Shown piece after piece: positions 7,845-14,791 of a stretch of 14,791 nucleotides of DNA. Source of the stretch: Bacteroidales bacterium. Lineage in GTDB: Bacteria; Bacteroidota; Bacteroidia; Bacteroidales; GCA-2748055. The stretch covers positions 1 to 14,791 of the forward strand of contig JANTFK010000033.1 in assembly GCA_024763595.1 (NCBI GenBank), written 5' to 3'. Below the pieces are notes generated by a model, which ran no database searches, had not been told where the DNA came from, and was given only the letters and a program-made list of their open reading frames with translations. The position numbers and the translations under genes are program-made. Every line of letters starts with the position of its first letter. The stretch's first letter is position 1.

Positions 7845-9284
7845 CTATTTCATTATCAAAGGTTCCGGATGTTCAATGTATAATGCGGGGCGAATCTGAT
7901 CTCCCCTGTGTGACGGGTCGCCAAGTTCTTTAGAAATTTCCTCTGCATACCCCAATAACCGGTCGACTACTTCCGGATATTCTCCACTCACATCATGTTT
8001 TTCTTTCAGATCCTTACTTAAATCTATTAATCGCAATTCACTGCTGCCATAAAACCTGGATTTATCGATGCCGTCATACTTGTTTTCCAAAGCCAGATGT
8101 AGCTTCCAGTTCCCTTCTCTCACCGCCTGTAACTGATCCATTAAGTAATAATAGAAAACCTTGTACGGCGTTTTTGCATTTTCATCCCCGGAAAGCAGGG
8201 GCCGGATATTTTTCCCGTCTATGATACGGTCCCGGGGCCTTTGTGCACCGGCAAGCCCGGCAAAAGTGGGTAGCCAGTCCATCATTGTACAAAGTTCATC
8301 ATTGGAGCTTCCTTCAGGAACTGAGCCCGGCCATTTCACGATGGCTGGAACACGCATGCCACCTTCCATTGTTGTGTACCCGGCGCCTGAGAAAGGTTCG
8401 TTGCTCCCTCCCCTGCTGCTTCCTGAAAGTCCCTGTGGCGCTCCATTATCGGATGTAAAAACAATGATGGTATTTTTCTCTATACCTGATGCTTTCACAC
8501 AGTTTACAATTTGTCCGACCGACCAGTCTATTTCCATGATTGCATCGCCCCAGGGACCATTCCCCGACTTGCCTGCAAACGCTTTATCTGTCACGGGAAC
8601 GGCACTGCTTCCGGGAAGATTTAGCGGGAAATATAAAAAGAATGGCTTCTCTTTGTTCCCGGTAATAAACCGGATCGCCTCCTTCACATAGCGTCTTGAA
8701 GTTGTCGAAAGATCAACCGGTGCTTCAATGACTTCGTCATTCCTGATAAGTGGTAAATCCGGCCAGTCGGGATCAAAGGATGGAATCATATCTTCACTGT
8801 ACGGGATACCGTAATAATAGTCGAACCCCTGTCTTAATGGTAAACATTCAGGCTGATCTCCCAGATGCCATTTGCCAATACATGCAGTGGAATAACCCTT
8901 TTCTTTCAGTAGATCTGCTATGGTAATTTCTTCAGGATTCAACCCTTTTGAGGCGACAGGTCTGAGTATGGCAAGCCCTGTATCAGACAGGTGCATATCG
9001 ACCCGTTGTGCATAACAACCGGTCATTAAGCTGGCCCTGGAAGGGGTGCAGACGCCGGATGCAGAATAGAAAGATGTAAGCCGCATCCCTTCAGTTGCCA
9101 GTTTATCAATGTTCGGGGTTTGTTGAAGGTCCGATCCAAAACATGCCAGATCACCATATCCCAGATTGTCGGCCAGTATGATTATGAAGTTTGGAGGTAT
9201 CTCCCTGTGTGTACAACCTGAACATAACAGTACGAAGCATACAAGGATGAAAAAGCCAGGTTTAAGATCTGTTAACGGCCTCAT
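7845..9284 (-). CDS. S1-family sulfatase, lipoprotein, with atypical active site (479 aa)
   Basis: The formylglycine signature CTPSRASLMTG starts at Cys79, which would be matured to formylglycine by a sulfatase-maturing enzyme encoded elsewhere. Other family marks are LADN (D39, N40), GKWH (K138, H140), FTSDNGAP (D279, N280) and EGGMRVP. The N-terminus has a hydrophobic segment ending CSGC (Cys24), a slightly imperfect lipobox, so it probably acts in the periplasm or on the surface. The length is normal. Three sulfate- or metal-binding positions differ from arylsulfatase A: the second Asp of the DD pair is Asn40, the PHxP histidine is absent (LNLPGSSAVPV at 222-231), and the lysine before EGG is missing (SGAGYTTMEGG). 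The start codon overlaps the permease stop by 4 bp (ATGA). Expected role: removal of sulfate from a glycan. Activity is less certain because of these changes. Confidence 0.9.
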   Translation of the reverse strand: MRPLTDLKPGFFILVCFVLLCSGCTHREIPPNFIIILADNLGYGDLACFGSDLQQTPNIDKLATEGMRLTSFYSASGVCTPSRASLMTGCYAQRVDMHLSDTGLAILRPVASKGLNPEEITIADLLKEKGYSTACIGKWHLGDQPECLPLRQGFDYYYGIPYSEDMIPSFDPDWPDLPLIRNDEVIEAPVDLSTTSRRYVKEAIRFITGNKEKPFFLYFPLNLPGSSAVPVTDKAFAGKSGNGPWGDAIMEIDWSVGQIVNCVKASGIEKNTIIVFTSDNGAPQGLSGSSRGGSNEPFSGAGYTTMEGGMRVPAIVKWPGSVPEGSSNDELCTMMDWLPTFAGLAGAQRPRDRIIDGKNIRPLLSGDENAKTPYKVFYYYLMDQLQAVREGNWKLHLALENKYDGIDKSRFYGSSELRLIDLSKDLKEKHDVSGEYPEVVDRLLGYAEEISKELGDPSHRGDQIRPALYIEHPEPLIMK

Positions 9285-10486
9285 TTTAATCTGATTTTAC
9301 TACCTGATAAAGCATAATACATGATAAAGAGATAGGAGGGAAGACAAACCAGGTAGGCGACCTGGTGAGAGGTCATATCCGCTACATACCCGAACAACAG
9401 GGGAAGAAACGCCCCGCCTATAATTCCGGTCACCAGCAGTGAAGATCCCGTTTTTGTGAATTTTCCCAGGTCGGCAATAGCCAGCGGCCAGATAGCAGGC
9501 CACATCAAAGCATTGGCCAGTCCAAGCAGAGCAACAAGATATATGGACAGGTCTGCAGGGGAAATCACGATCAAAATAGTTACCACAACACCCAAAACGG
9601 TTGATGCCAGTAATGCTGAGCGCTGGCTGATGGATTTCGGAATAAGTATCACACCCAGTATATAGCCGGTCACCATACCGGCCGAGGTCAACCAGACATA
9701 GTTCTCGGGTGATGGCAGATGAAGCATTGTTGCATAGTCATTAATGGATCCCAGAGCCAGGTATTCCAACCCTATATCAAAAAAGATTGCCAGGACACCC
9801 AATAGCAGATGCGGAAACTGAAGAATGGTTGTTTTTGAATTGGCATATGCAGAGACTTCGGAGTTGTTGTCAGACTCATCTTCTCCGACAGCTTTAATTT
9901 CAGGCAGCGGGGCAAAATAGTACAGAAAACCCAGGGCTGCCAGGGCTCCTGAGATAATGTAAAACGGCTGAATTGTATCTGCTATCTGCACATTGGTCAG
10001 ATCCATAAAAACAGCCAGCATAAGTGAAGCCGCAGCATAGAAGGTTTTACTGCATATTCCCATCAGGGAGATCCTGCTTGCCGCACTTTCGGAGGGCCCC
10101 AGAATGGTGACATATGTATTGACGGCTCCTGTTAATAAAGTCTGCCCCATGCCACTAACAAACAGGGCCAGCAGCAGCAGGGGGAAACTTACAATTTTTG
10201 CAGCCGGAGCTATCAGGTAAAAACCCAGTGCCATGATTAAAAATGCGGTAATCATCCCTCTTTTGTAACCAAACTTTTTGATGATTGCCCCGGAAGGAAC
10301 TCCAAAAACCACAAATGCCAGGAATGTGGCGGTCATTACGAGATACGACATGGTTATGGAAATATGAAATGCCTCTTTTACAAATGGGACAAAGAATGCA
10401 TTTATTCCCAGTGCAAAGCCCAGTACGGCAAACATGGACCCAATAATGATCATGGGAACAATTAACGTCTTCTGTGCAGTTGTCAT
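9281..10486 (-). CDS. Sugar MFS transporter, FHS (FucP/GluP-like) family (401 aa)
   Basis: This is an inner-membrane permease with about twelve hydrophobic segments and a charged central loop (about residues 195-220, KAVGEDESDNNSE). Family marks are GAIIKKFGYKRG (66-77) after TM2 and NTYVTILGPSESAASRIS (123-140), which line up with the NPYVTVLGP segment of the fucose/glucose-galactose permeases. It probably imports a monosaccharide released by the neighbouring hydrolases. The acidic residues linked to proton coupling in E. coli FucP (D46 and E135) align by eye with A30 and T119, so the coupling mechanism or substrate may differ. It overlaps the sulfatase start by 4 bp and lies 55 bp after the creatininase-like gene. 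That gap (10487-10541) holds nothing I can identify. Confidence 0.87.
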   Translation of the reverse strand: MTTAQKTLIVPMIIIGSMFAVLGFALGINAFFVPFVKEAFHISITMSYLVMTATFLAFVVFGVPSGAIIKKFGYKRGMITAFLIMALGFYLIAPAAKIVSFPLLLLALFVSGMGQTLLTGAVNTYVTILGPSESAASRISLMGICSKTFYAAASLMLAVFMDLTNVQIADTIQPFYIISGALAALGFLYYFAPLPEIKAVGEDESDNNSEVSAYANSKTTILQFPHLLLGVLAIFFDIGLEYLALGSINDYATMLHLPSPENYVWLTSAGMVTGYILGVILIPKSISQRSALLASTVLGVVVTILIVISPADLSIYLVALLGLANALMWPAIWPLAIADLGKFTKTGSSLLVTGIIGGAFLPLLFGYVADMTSHQVAYLVCLPSYLFIMYYALSGSKIRLK

Positions 10487-10541
10487 AGTCTGAATGGTTA
10501 ATTAACAAGGCCTATCTCATTGATTACCGTCCGGTCATCTG

Positions 10542-11282
10542 TTATTTCCCCAACGTCTTTCTCATATCGCGCAAAATGATCTCTTTTGCACGGTTACCAT
10601 AGTCAAGAGAGGCTTTTTTGGCACTTTTTGCATACCATTTATCTTCAGTAAAACGAGCCATATCAACGCCCTCCGGGCAGAAAGCCATCATCAGTGACGT
10701 CTCCTGTTCCCCGGCATGATCAATGGGGAACTGTGCCTGTGCTTCAGCGCTCATAAAGGGCCGGACAGAGATCCAGCTGAAAGGATCGTCACCTGTCGTA
10801 TGGTCCTCGTAATAGCTCGCCGAAGCGTTATCTCCCCACCATCCATCTCCCCGTTCATGCTCGATAAAGGCAAAAATCTCCTGTCTTGCCGCAAGCTTGA
10901 AAGAGAGGTCTGTGGGCATGCCGTTGGCAAAATTCTCACTCTGATGGTGAACAAATACATGAATATTGCGAAACCCGATCCTTAAAAGGTTGTAGAACAA
11001 CTGGCGTGCAAATGAATTCAGCACAGCCGAATCCACATGGATCCCTCCATTTCGCTCCGGGGGTGCGACTGCATACGTTCCGGCACCATAGTAGAAGGGA
11101 GGCATGATCACCAGTGGCATCTCCTTTTCCAGGAGTTCCAGTGCGCGAACCGGCAAAAGGGTATCCACGCCTGGCGGCATATGTTCACTATGGTACTCAA
11201 GAACTCCCAGTGCAAGCACAACCGGGGTATTGTTGTCAATTGCTTCCCGGATCTGATCCGGGAACATCATTTCGTAATGCAT
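10542..11282 (-). CDS. Creatininase-family amidohydrolase (246 aa)
   Basis: This is a cytoplasmic protein without a signal peptide, of normal family length. GVLEYHSEHMPPGVD carries the metal ligands E29, H31 and D40 with the same spacing as E34, H36 and D45 of Pseudomonas creatininase. DHAGEQETSLMMA (188-200) matches the conserved HAGxxETS block. The third motif, normally GH(Y/G)xN, reads VHHQSEN (111-117): E116 fits the second-metal glutamate, but the usual His aligns with Gln114 while a His lies next to it at 113. The family opens cyclic or linear amides (creatinine, mycofactocin precursor, formamide-type substrates). The position beside a sugar permease suggests a C-N bond in the imported sugar derivative, which is inference. 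It starts 12 bp after the creatinase-like gene behind an A-rich leader. Confidence 0.87.
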   Translation of the reverse strand: MHYEMMFPDQIREAIDNNTPVVLALGVLEYHSEHMPPGVDTLLPVRALELLEKEMPLVIMPPFYYGAGTYAVAPPERNGGIHVDSAVLNSFARQLFYNLLRIGFRNIHVFVHHQSENFANGMPTDLSFKLAARQEIFAFIEHERGDGWWGDNASASYYEDHTTGDDPFSWISVRPFMSAEAQAQFPIDHAGEQETSLMMAFCPEGVDMARFTEDKWYAKSAKKASLDYGNRAKEIILRDMRKTLGK

Positions 11283-11294
11283 AATGCTGTTTTT

Positions 11295-12458
11295 TTATAT
11301 TTCAATCACTTTCATGAACCTGGAAGATAGTTTTTCTATACCGCCTTTCTTTATGACAACCCCATTTTCCCAGCGAAGTCCGAAGTCGTGATCATAGAAG
11401 AAAGTATCTACCTGAAATGTCATGTTCTCCTGCAACTCATAATTTGATGTGGATTCCATCCACGGTTGCTCCACCTCCATCATACCGATGCTGTGACACG
11501 GACCGTAGAGCAGGTATTTATCAAATCCACGTGATGTGACCCAGGCTTCATAATCCCTGACAACTGTACCGGCAGATTTGCCGGCCTCAAGCATCTCCAT
11601 GGTCCTGAGATGAGCCTCCAGGCCAAAATCAACCAGTCTTCTTTTACGTTCCGGTAGAGGGCCGATCGAAATGGGTATTCCAACACTGGATGAGTATCCA
11701 CTGACACGGGCACCTATATTCAGTTGAATGATTTCATTCTCAACGATCTTGTTATGTGTAGGGCGTGAAATGGCATGTTTGGTTGCCTCCCCACAGAAAC
11801 AGTAAAGGGCATGTCCCTCATATTCACCCCCGTGCTTGTAGATCTCACGCTGGGCAATCCCTATAACCTGCAGTTCGGTCATACCGGGCCTGATTTCATT
11901 AATAATGGCTTCAACTGCCAGTTCTGAGATTTCATACGCCTTTCGCATGCAGTTCAGTTCATGCTCACTTTTTGTGAACCTCAAGGGCAACAGCGTTTCA
12001 TCTGCCTTTATCAGTTCCACACCGGGTAATTGCTCCTTTAGTGCCGAATAAACAGGAAGTGTTGTGACAGACCATCCCACAATACCCAGTTTCTTTATCC
12101 TACCATCCGGTGCATACCTGGCCACAATATCTGAAAAATTAACAAAGTCCATTCCCGGACAATCCGGCTCGGCCGATTCGCGGTATTCGATCATCTTTTC
12201 GATATTTGAAAACATACTGCGCCGGGCAGCGTAATGATCGCTTTCCGGACCAACCAGCAATACCGCCTCACCCGTTGCCGGAACAAAGACAGCGGCCGCT
12301 TCAAATGTAGGCCAGAATTCGCTCAGATAGCGTACATTGGCCATGTCCGATTCACTTGCGTGAACAAGACAGGCATTCAGGCCGGCTTTTTGAATATTGG
12401 ATTGAAATCTCGAAATACGGTCGACGAATTCTTGCTCTGGAATTGTTGTTGTGTTCAT
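11295..12458 (-). CDS. Creatinase/M24 'pita-bread' fold protein lacking standard metal ligands (387 aa)
   Basis: Residues 1-165 resemble the N-terminal creatinase/prolidase domain (LPVYSALKEQLPG, LRFTKSEHEL), and 170-387 the M24 catalytic domain (MRKAYEISELAVEAII, GPCHSIGM, RWENGVVI). The five metal ligands of M24 peptidases are largely lost. The two aspartates become N247 (LNIGA) and S258 (YSSSVG), and the first glutamate becomes D351 (FQVDTFF). H322 and E364 remain, as does H235 at the position of the catalytic His of creatinase. Creatinase itself is a metal-free amidinohydrolase in this fold, so a hydrolase acting on a C-N bond is more likely than an aminopeptidase. There is no signal peptide, so it is cytoplasmic. 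It overlaps the upstream gene by ATGA and is followed by the creatininase-family gene. A-rich leader. Confidence 0.85.
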   Translation of the reverse strand: MNTTTIPEQEFVDRISRFQSNIQKAGLNACLVHASESDMANVRYLSEFWPTFEAAAVFVPATGEAVLLVGPESDHYAARRSMFSNIEKMIEYRESAEPDCPGMDFVNFSDIVARYAPDGRIKKLGIVGWSVTTLPVYSALKEQLPGVELIKADETLLPLRFTKSEHELNCMRKAYEISELAVEAIINEIRPGMTELQVIGIAQREIYKHGGEYEGHALYCFCGEATKHAISRPTHNKIVENEIIQLNIGARVSGYSSSVGIPISIGPLPERKRRLVDFGLEAHLRTMEMLEAGKSAGTVVRDYEAWVTSRGFDKYLLYGPCHSIGMMEVEQPWMESTSNYELQENMTFQVDTFFYDHDFGLRWENGVVIKKGGIEKLSSRFMKVIEI

Positions 12459-14683
12459 GATATTTTTTTTATTTTTCGGGCATTTGGTAATTGAATATCC
12501 AGTGTCTCTTTTAAAACTCCTAACTTCTCTCTAAGCGAATAGGGAGTATATACATAATCCTGCTCAAATTGAAATCCCAATCGTGAGTCACGTGTGGCGG
12601 CGAGCAGTGAAAGTTCCGTTCGATAAATCTCCTTGCGTACAATATTTTCCATTCGATCAAATATCACCCCTGTTTTCCGGCTATCATGCTCTTTCACCAA
12701 CTTCAAGCGAAGATCTTCAAAGGTAAGGATTGCAGTATCGCTCTGCATCATTCGTTGCATTTGTTCAGCTACTACTACCTCCCGCAGGGCCTGTGTACGT
12801 TTCGATACAGGGCTGTTAGATGCTGCAGTACGGTACAACCTCAATCCATCTTCCATTTTATCGGATGCCTGCTTGAGGTGCTTTAGGAAGACCGGTAAAA
12901 CTTCTGTTTCCTTACTTACATCTCCAAGACCGGTAGCTCTTCTCGCATAATGTTCTGCTTTATTGGTCTTGTTGGAAAAATCAGGGTAAAAAACCATACG
13001 GGAAATGGTAAATGGCCAATAGGGGTTGAAACTCGATTTTTTGGTCCCCTCTTCCCATGAATATTTAAACGTTGCAGTCCTGGCAGGTGGTTCCTGAAAG
13101 AACAATGGATTCCCAATCGCATTATTGGTACCCATATTTGGGCCGGTGTCGGGCACCAGGCTAATTGCTTCGCTAAAATATTCCCATGCCTTTTTCACTA
13201 TTTCCTTCTGCTCTTTACCAAATATCAGTGCAGCCATAGCATCAAAAATTTCCTGCATTGGCGGTGCATCAGTCCAACAAGTCCATGCCCTTATCGTACT
13301 AATGAAGTTAGGCTTATAACCACTGCTCCAGCTTTCCAGTGTACCTTTAACTCCATATTTTTCCAAAGCTATATATCTGTCAAACCACTGATAAGGACAG
13401 GGCAGATAAGGAGTAGTACCATACTGCCAGCTGGCAAAAGTATCTACCTTGGAATAGACTTTCATTTTTCGCTTTTCAGCCTCATCAATCTGAACAGCAG
13501 TCACCTCTGCCGGTCCGATCTGGTTCAGAGAATAGTCGCACAGATTACCTTTCATGCCGTCAAGCTCAAAACTCTTTCCGTTTTCCCAAGTAAGCATTGG
13601 TATTGATTTTACAGGAAGCTGCTTAATAAAGTACCTTTTTATTTCACTATTTTGCGGTCGAAAATCTATATTATACTCCCAGGGAATTATCTCTATTGAC
13701 GGATCTGCCCGGTGACACTCCTCTTCCACTATACTTACTGCCTTACTCCAATTTCGGGCCCATTGCTGCATATACTTCTTACCGGCACCATGGCCCCCGC
13801 CCCAAGCACTATACCAGAAACCCTCTGTAAGAAGAATATAACCACGGATGTCTGGAAATTCCTTAACAATTTCACGCACAAGTTTGCGCAGGCCCATTTC
13901 ACTTTCACGGGTTCCCAGATATTGGTAGATAATTGGAGTATAGACCCTGATGCCAAAGCGTCCGGCACGATTGATCAAGTCCCTGACCCTGTCGGGGTCC
14001 TGTTTACGCATTTTATATAGTATGCGCGCATAGAAATCGGTCGAAGTCTCTCCTACAGTTCGATCGCCGTTAGGATTCGCATAAACAGAAGCAAAGATCG
14101 CGTCAAAACCATCATGGACCAGATGCGAAAGAAGTCGGTCAGGCCATTCCATCCAGCCCATCCACGATAATACCATTCTGGTATCAAACAGACTCTCACG
14201 CGCAGTTTTCAGTTCCTTTGGCAAAAAGGGTGCTTCGCGAAGATTCATGCGTGATTCAAGGTTATAAAGACCGAACATGGCGCCACGCTCATCATAACCG
14301 CATACAATGATTCGTTCAGGTGTAACTGCAATCTCATAGCTTTTGGGAGTTTTAAGTGTAAGGCCGCAGCCAGGCAATTGTTGGCGTGTACCTACTATGA
14401 TACTTTGACTAAAATCCTGCCAGCCTGCTAATGAGTCTCTTACTTCTGTTTCCACCTTCACATTCTGAGAGATCTCGAGGTAGTCCTGAAAATCAAGAGC
14501 AGCCGTTTGGAGTATCATTGAATTGCCCCTCCCCATTTTCAATTTCCAGCCCTGATCGGGAAGAATCATTTCTTCTTCTTTCGGTTGTGCTTCCTCGTCT
14601 CTTCTCAGTATATGTACAGGTTCTGTCGAAAGTCTCTTGTGATAATCATATAGCTCTTCTGCTGGAAGAGTTTGTTCTACCAA
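12455..14683 (-). pseudogene. Paralogue of the 806-aa glycosidase-like protein, 5'-truncated at a rearrangement junction
   Basis: The frame gives 742 residues if a TTG at 14681-14683 is read as the start; there is no ATG at the equivalent position. It aligns without gaps to residues 67-806 of the neighbouring Tat-exported protein (by eye about 80 percent identical), with the same candidate catalytic block ILLTEGF (E287) and the C-terminal DSRLGF and YTPYSLREKLG. What is missing is the first 66 residues, including the Tat signal. Similarity ends exactly at VEQTLP, and in frame the upstream sequence reaches a TGA within six codons. I therefore regard it as cut off, not as a cytosolic isoform. 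The rest has no frameshift. Synonymous positions look AT-richer than in the 806-residue gene, so the duplication is not very recent. It overlaps the creatinase-like gene by 4 bp. Confidence 0.8.
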
Positions 14684-14686
14684 ATG
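14678..14686. other. Head-to-head junction between two truncated paralogues
   Basis: Minus-strand similarity to the paralogue family ends at about 14680 and plus-strand similarity to the same family begins at about 14682-14684, with at most a few bases between. The two break points correspond to different places in the gene, about 47 codons apart (EQTLP versus MGKGN). Recombination between equivalent positions of the paralogues does not explain the join. It is either an illegitimate rearrangement or an assembly/amplification chimera. Confidence 0.75.
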
Positions 14687-14791
14687 GGTAAGGGCAATTC
14701 AATTATCCTGCGGAATGCCGTACTCGATTTTCAGGATTATCTGAAAGTTTCACAAAACGTAGAGGTGGAGACTGAGGAGCTGAATTCGCTT
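14684..14791 (+). pseudogene. N-truncated fragment of a further glycosidase-like paralogue on the opposite strand (runs off window)
   Basis: From ATG at 14684 the plus strand reads MGKGNSIILRNAVLDFQDYL and then a VSQNVEVETE stretch to the window edge. This matches residues about 115-150 of the 806-residue protein (NNSVIIQNAVLDFQDYL) and the corresponding MGRGNSMILQTAALDFQDYL of the 742-residue one. The nucleotide sequence differs from both, so it is a separate copy and not a fold-back of the adjacent gene. Similarity begins at or just before the ATG; upstream it runs straight into the inverted 742-residue paralogue. The signal peptide and about 110 residues are missing. The ATG could be an accidental start, and the frame may continue as a coding region outside the window. 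Confidence 0.75.

Noticed and set aside
11295..12458. Functional Xaa-Pro aminopeptidase
   Set aside because: Two of the metal-binding aspartates and one glutamate are replaced, so the standard M24 peptidase mechanism is unlikely.
14681..14683. TTG as a genuine start for the 742-aa paralogue
   Set aside because: The paralogue has 66 more N-terminal residues with an export signal, and similarity stops exactly at a junction with an inverted copy. The TTG is simply the first permissible codon after the break.

Overview
The window looks like an accessory carbohydrate-degradation locus from a member of the Bacteroidota. Three things point there. Translation starts lie behind A-rich leaders rather than Shine-Dalgarno sites. 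The transposase has a TTG / TAnnTTTG type promoter. The gene content (Tat and lipoprotein-exported glycosidase-like proteins, an S1 sulfatase, a FucP-type sugar transporter) is typical of that phylum. Genus cannot be read from the sequence.

Layout. Apart from the insertion sequence and a short fragment at the right edge, every gene is on the minus strand in one tightly packed array, read right to left. In order: a glycosidase-like protein that has lost its N-terminus (12455-14683); a creatinase/M24-fold protein (11295-12458, ATGA overlap); a creatininase-family protein (10542-11282); a sugar MFS transporter of the FHS type (9281-10486); a lipoprotein S1 sulfatase (7845-9284, ATGA overlap); an 806-residue Tat-exported glycosidase-like protein (5420-7840); a more distant relative of it (5417 to 448); and a Tat-exported protein that runs off the left edge (434 to 1). 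Gaps are 55 bp or less once the insertion is removed, so this was probably a single operon.

The distant relative is split by a complete 1,981-bp IS4-type insertion sequence (1136-3116) with 16-18 bp inverted repeats and a 7-bp target duplication. Removing the IS and one copy of the duplication restores one uninterrupted 993-codon frame that ends in a CBM9/DOMON-like domain. The IS has its own Bacteroidota-type promoter and a long-range inverted repeat placed to hide the transposase start codon only in read-through transcripts.

At the right edge the 742-residue paralogue stops abruptly at about 14680 and is joined head-to-head to the N-truncated start of a further paralogue on the plus strand. 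That is either a real rearrangement or an assembly chimera.

Working model (inference): surface or periplasmic glycosidase-like proteins and a sulfatase process a sulfated glycan or glycoconjugate. The FHS permease imports the released sugar. The leaderless creatininase-like and creatinase-like proteins act on a cytoplasmic C-N bond (amide, lactam or ureide) in the product. Several proteins lack residues that are standard in their families: the sulfatase, the M24 protein, the creatininase and the permease. The substrate or chemistry may therefore be unusual. No SusC/SusD pair, regulator, RNA gene or CRISPR array is visible.
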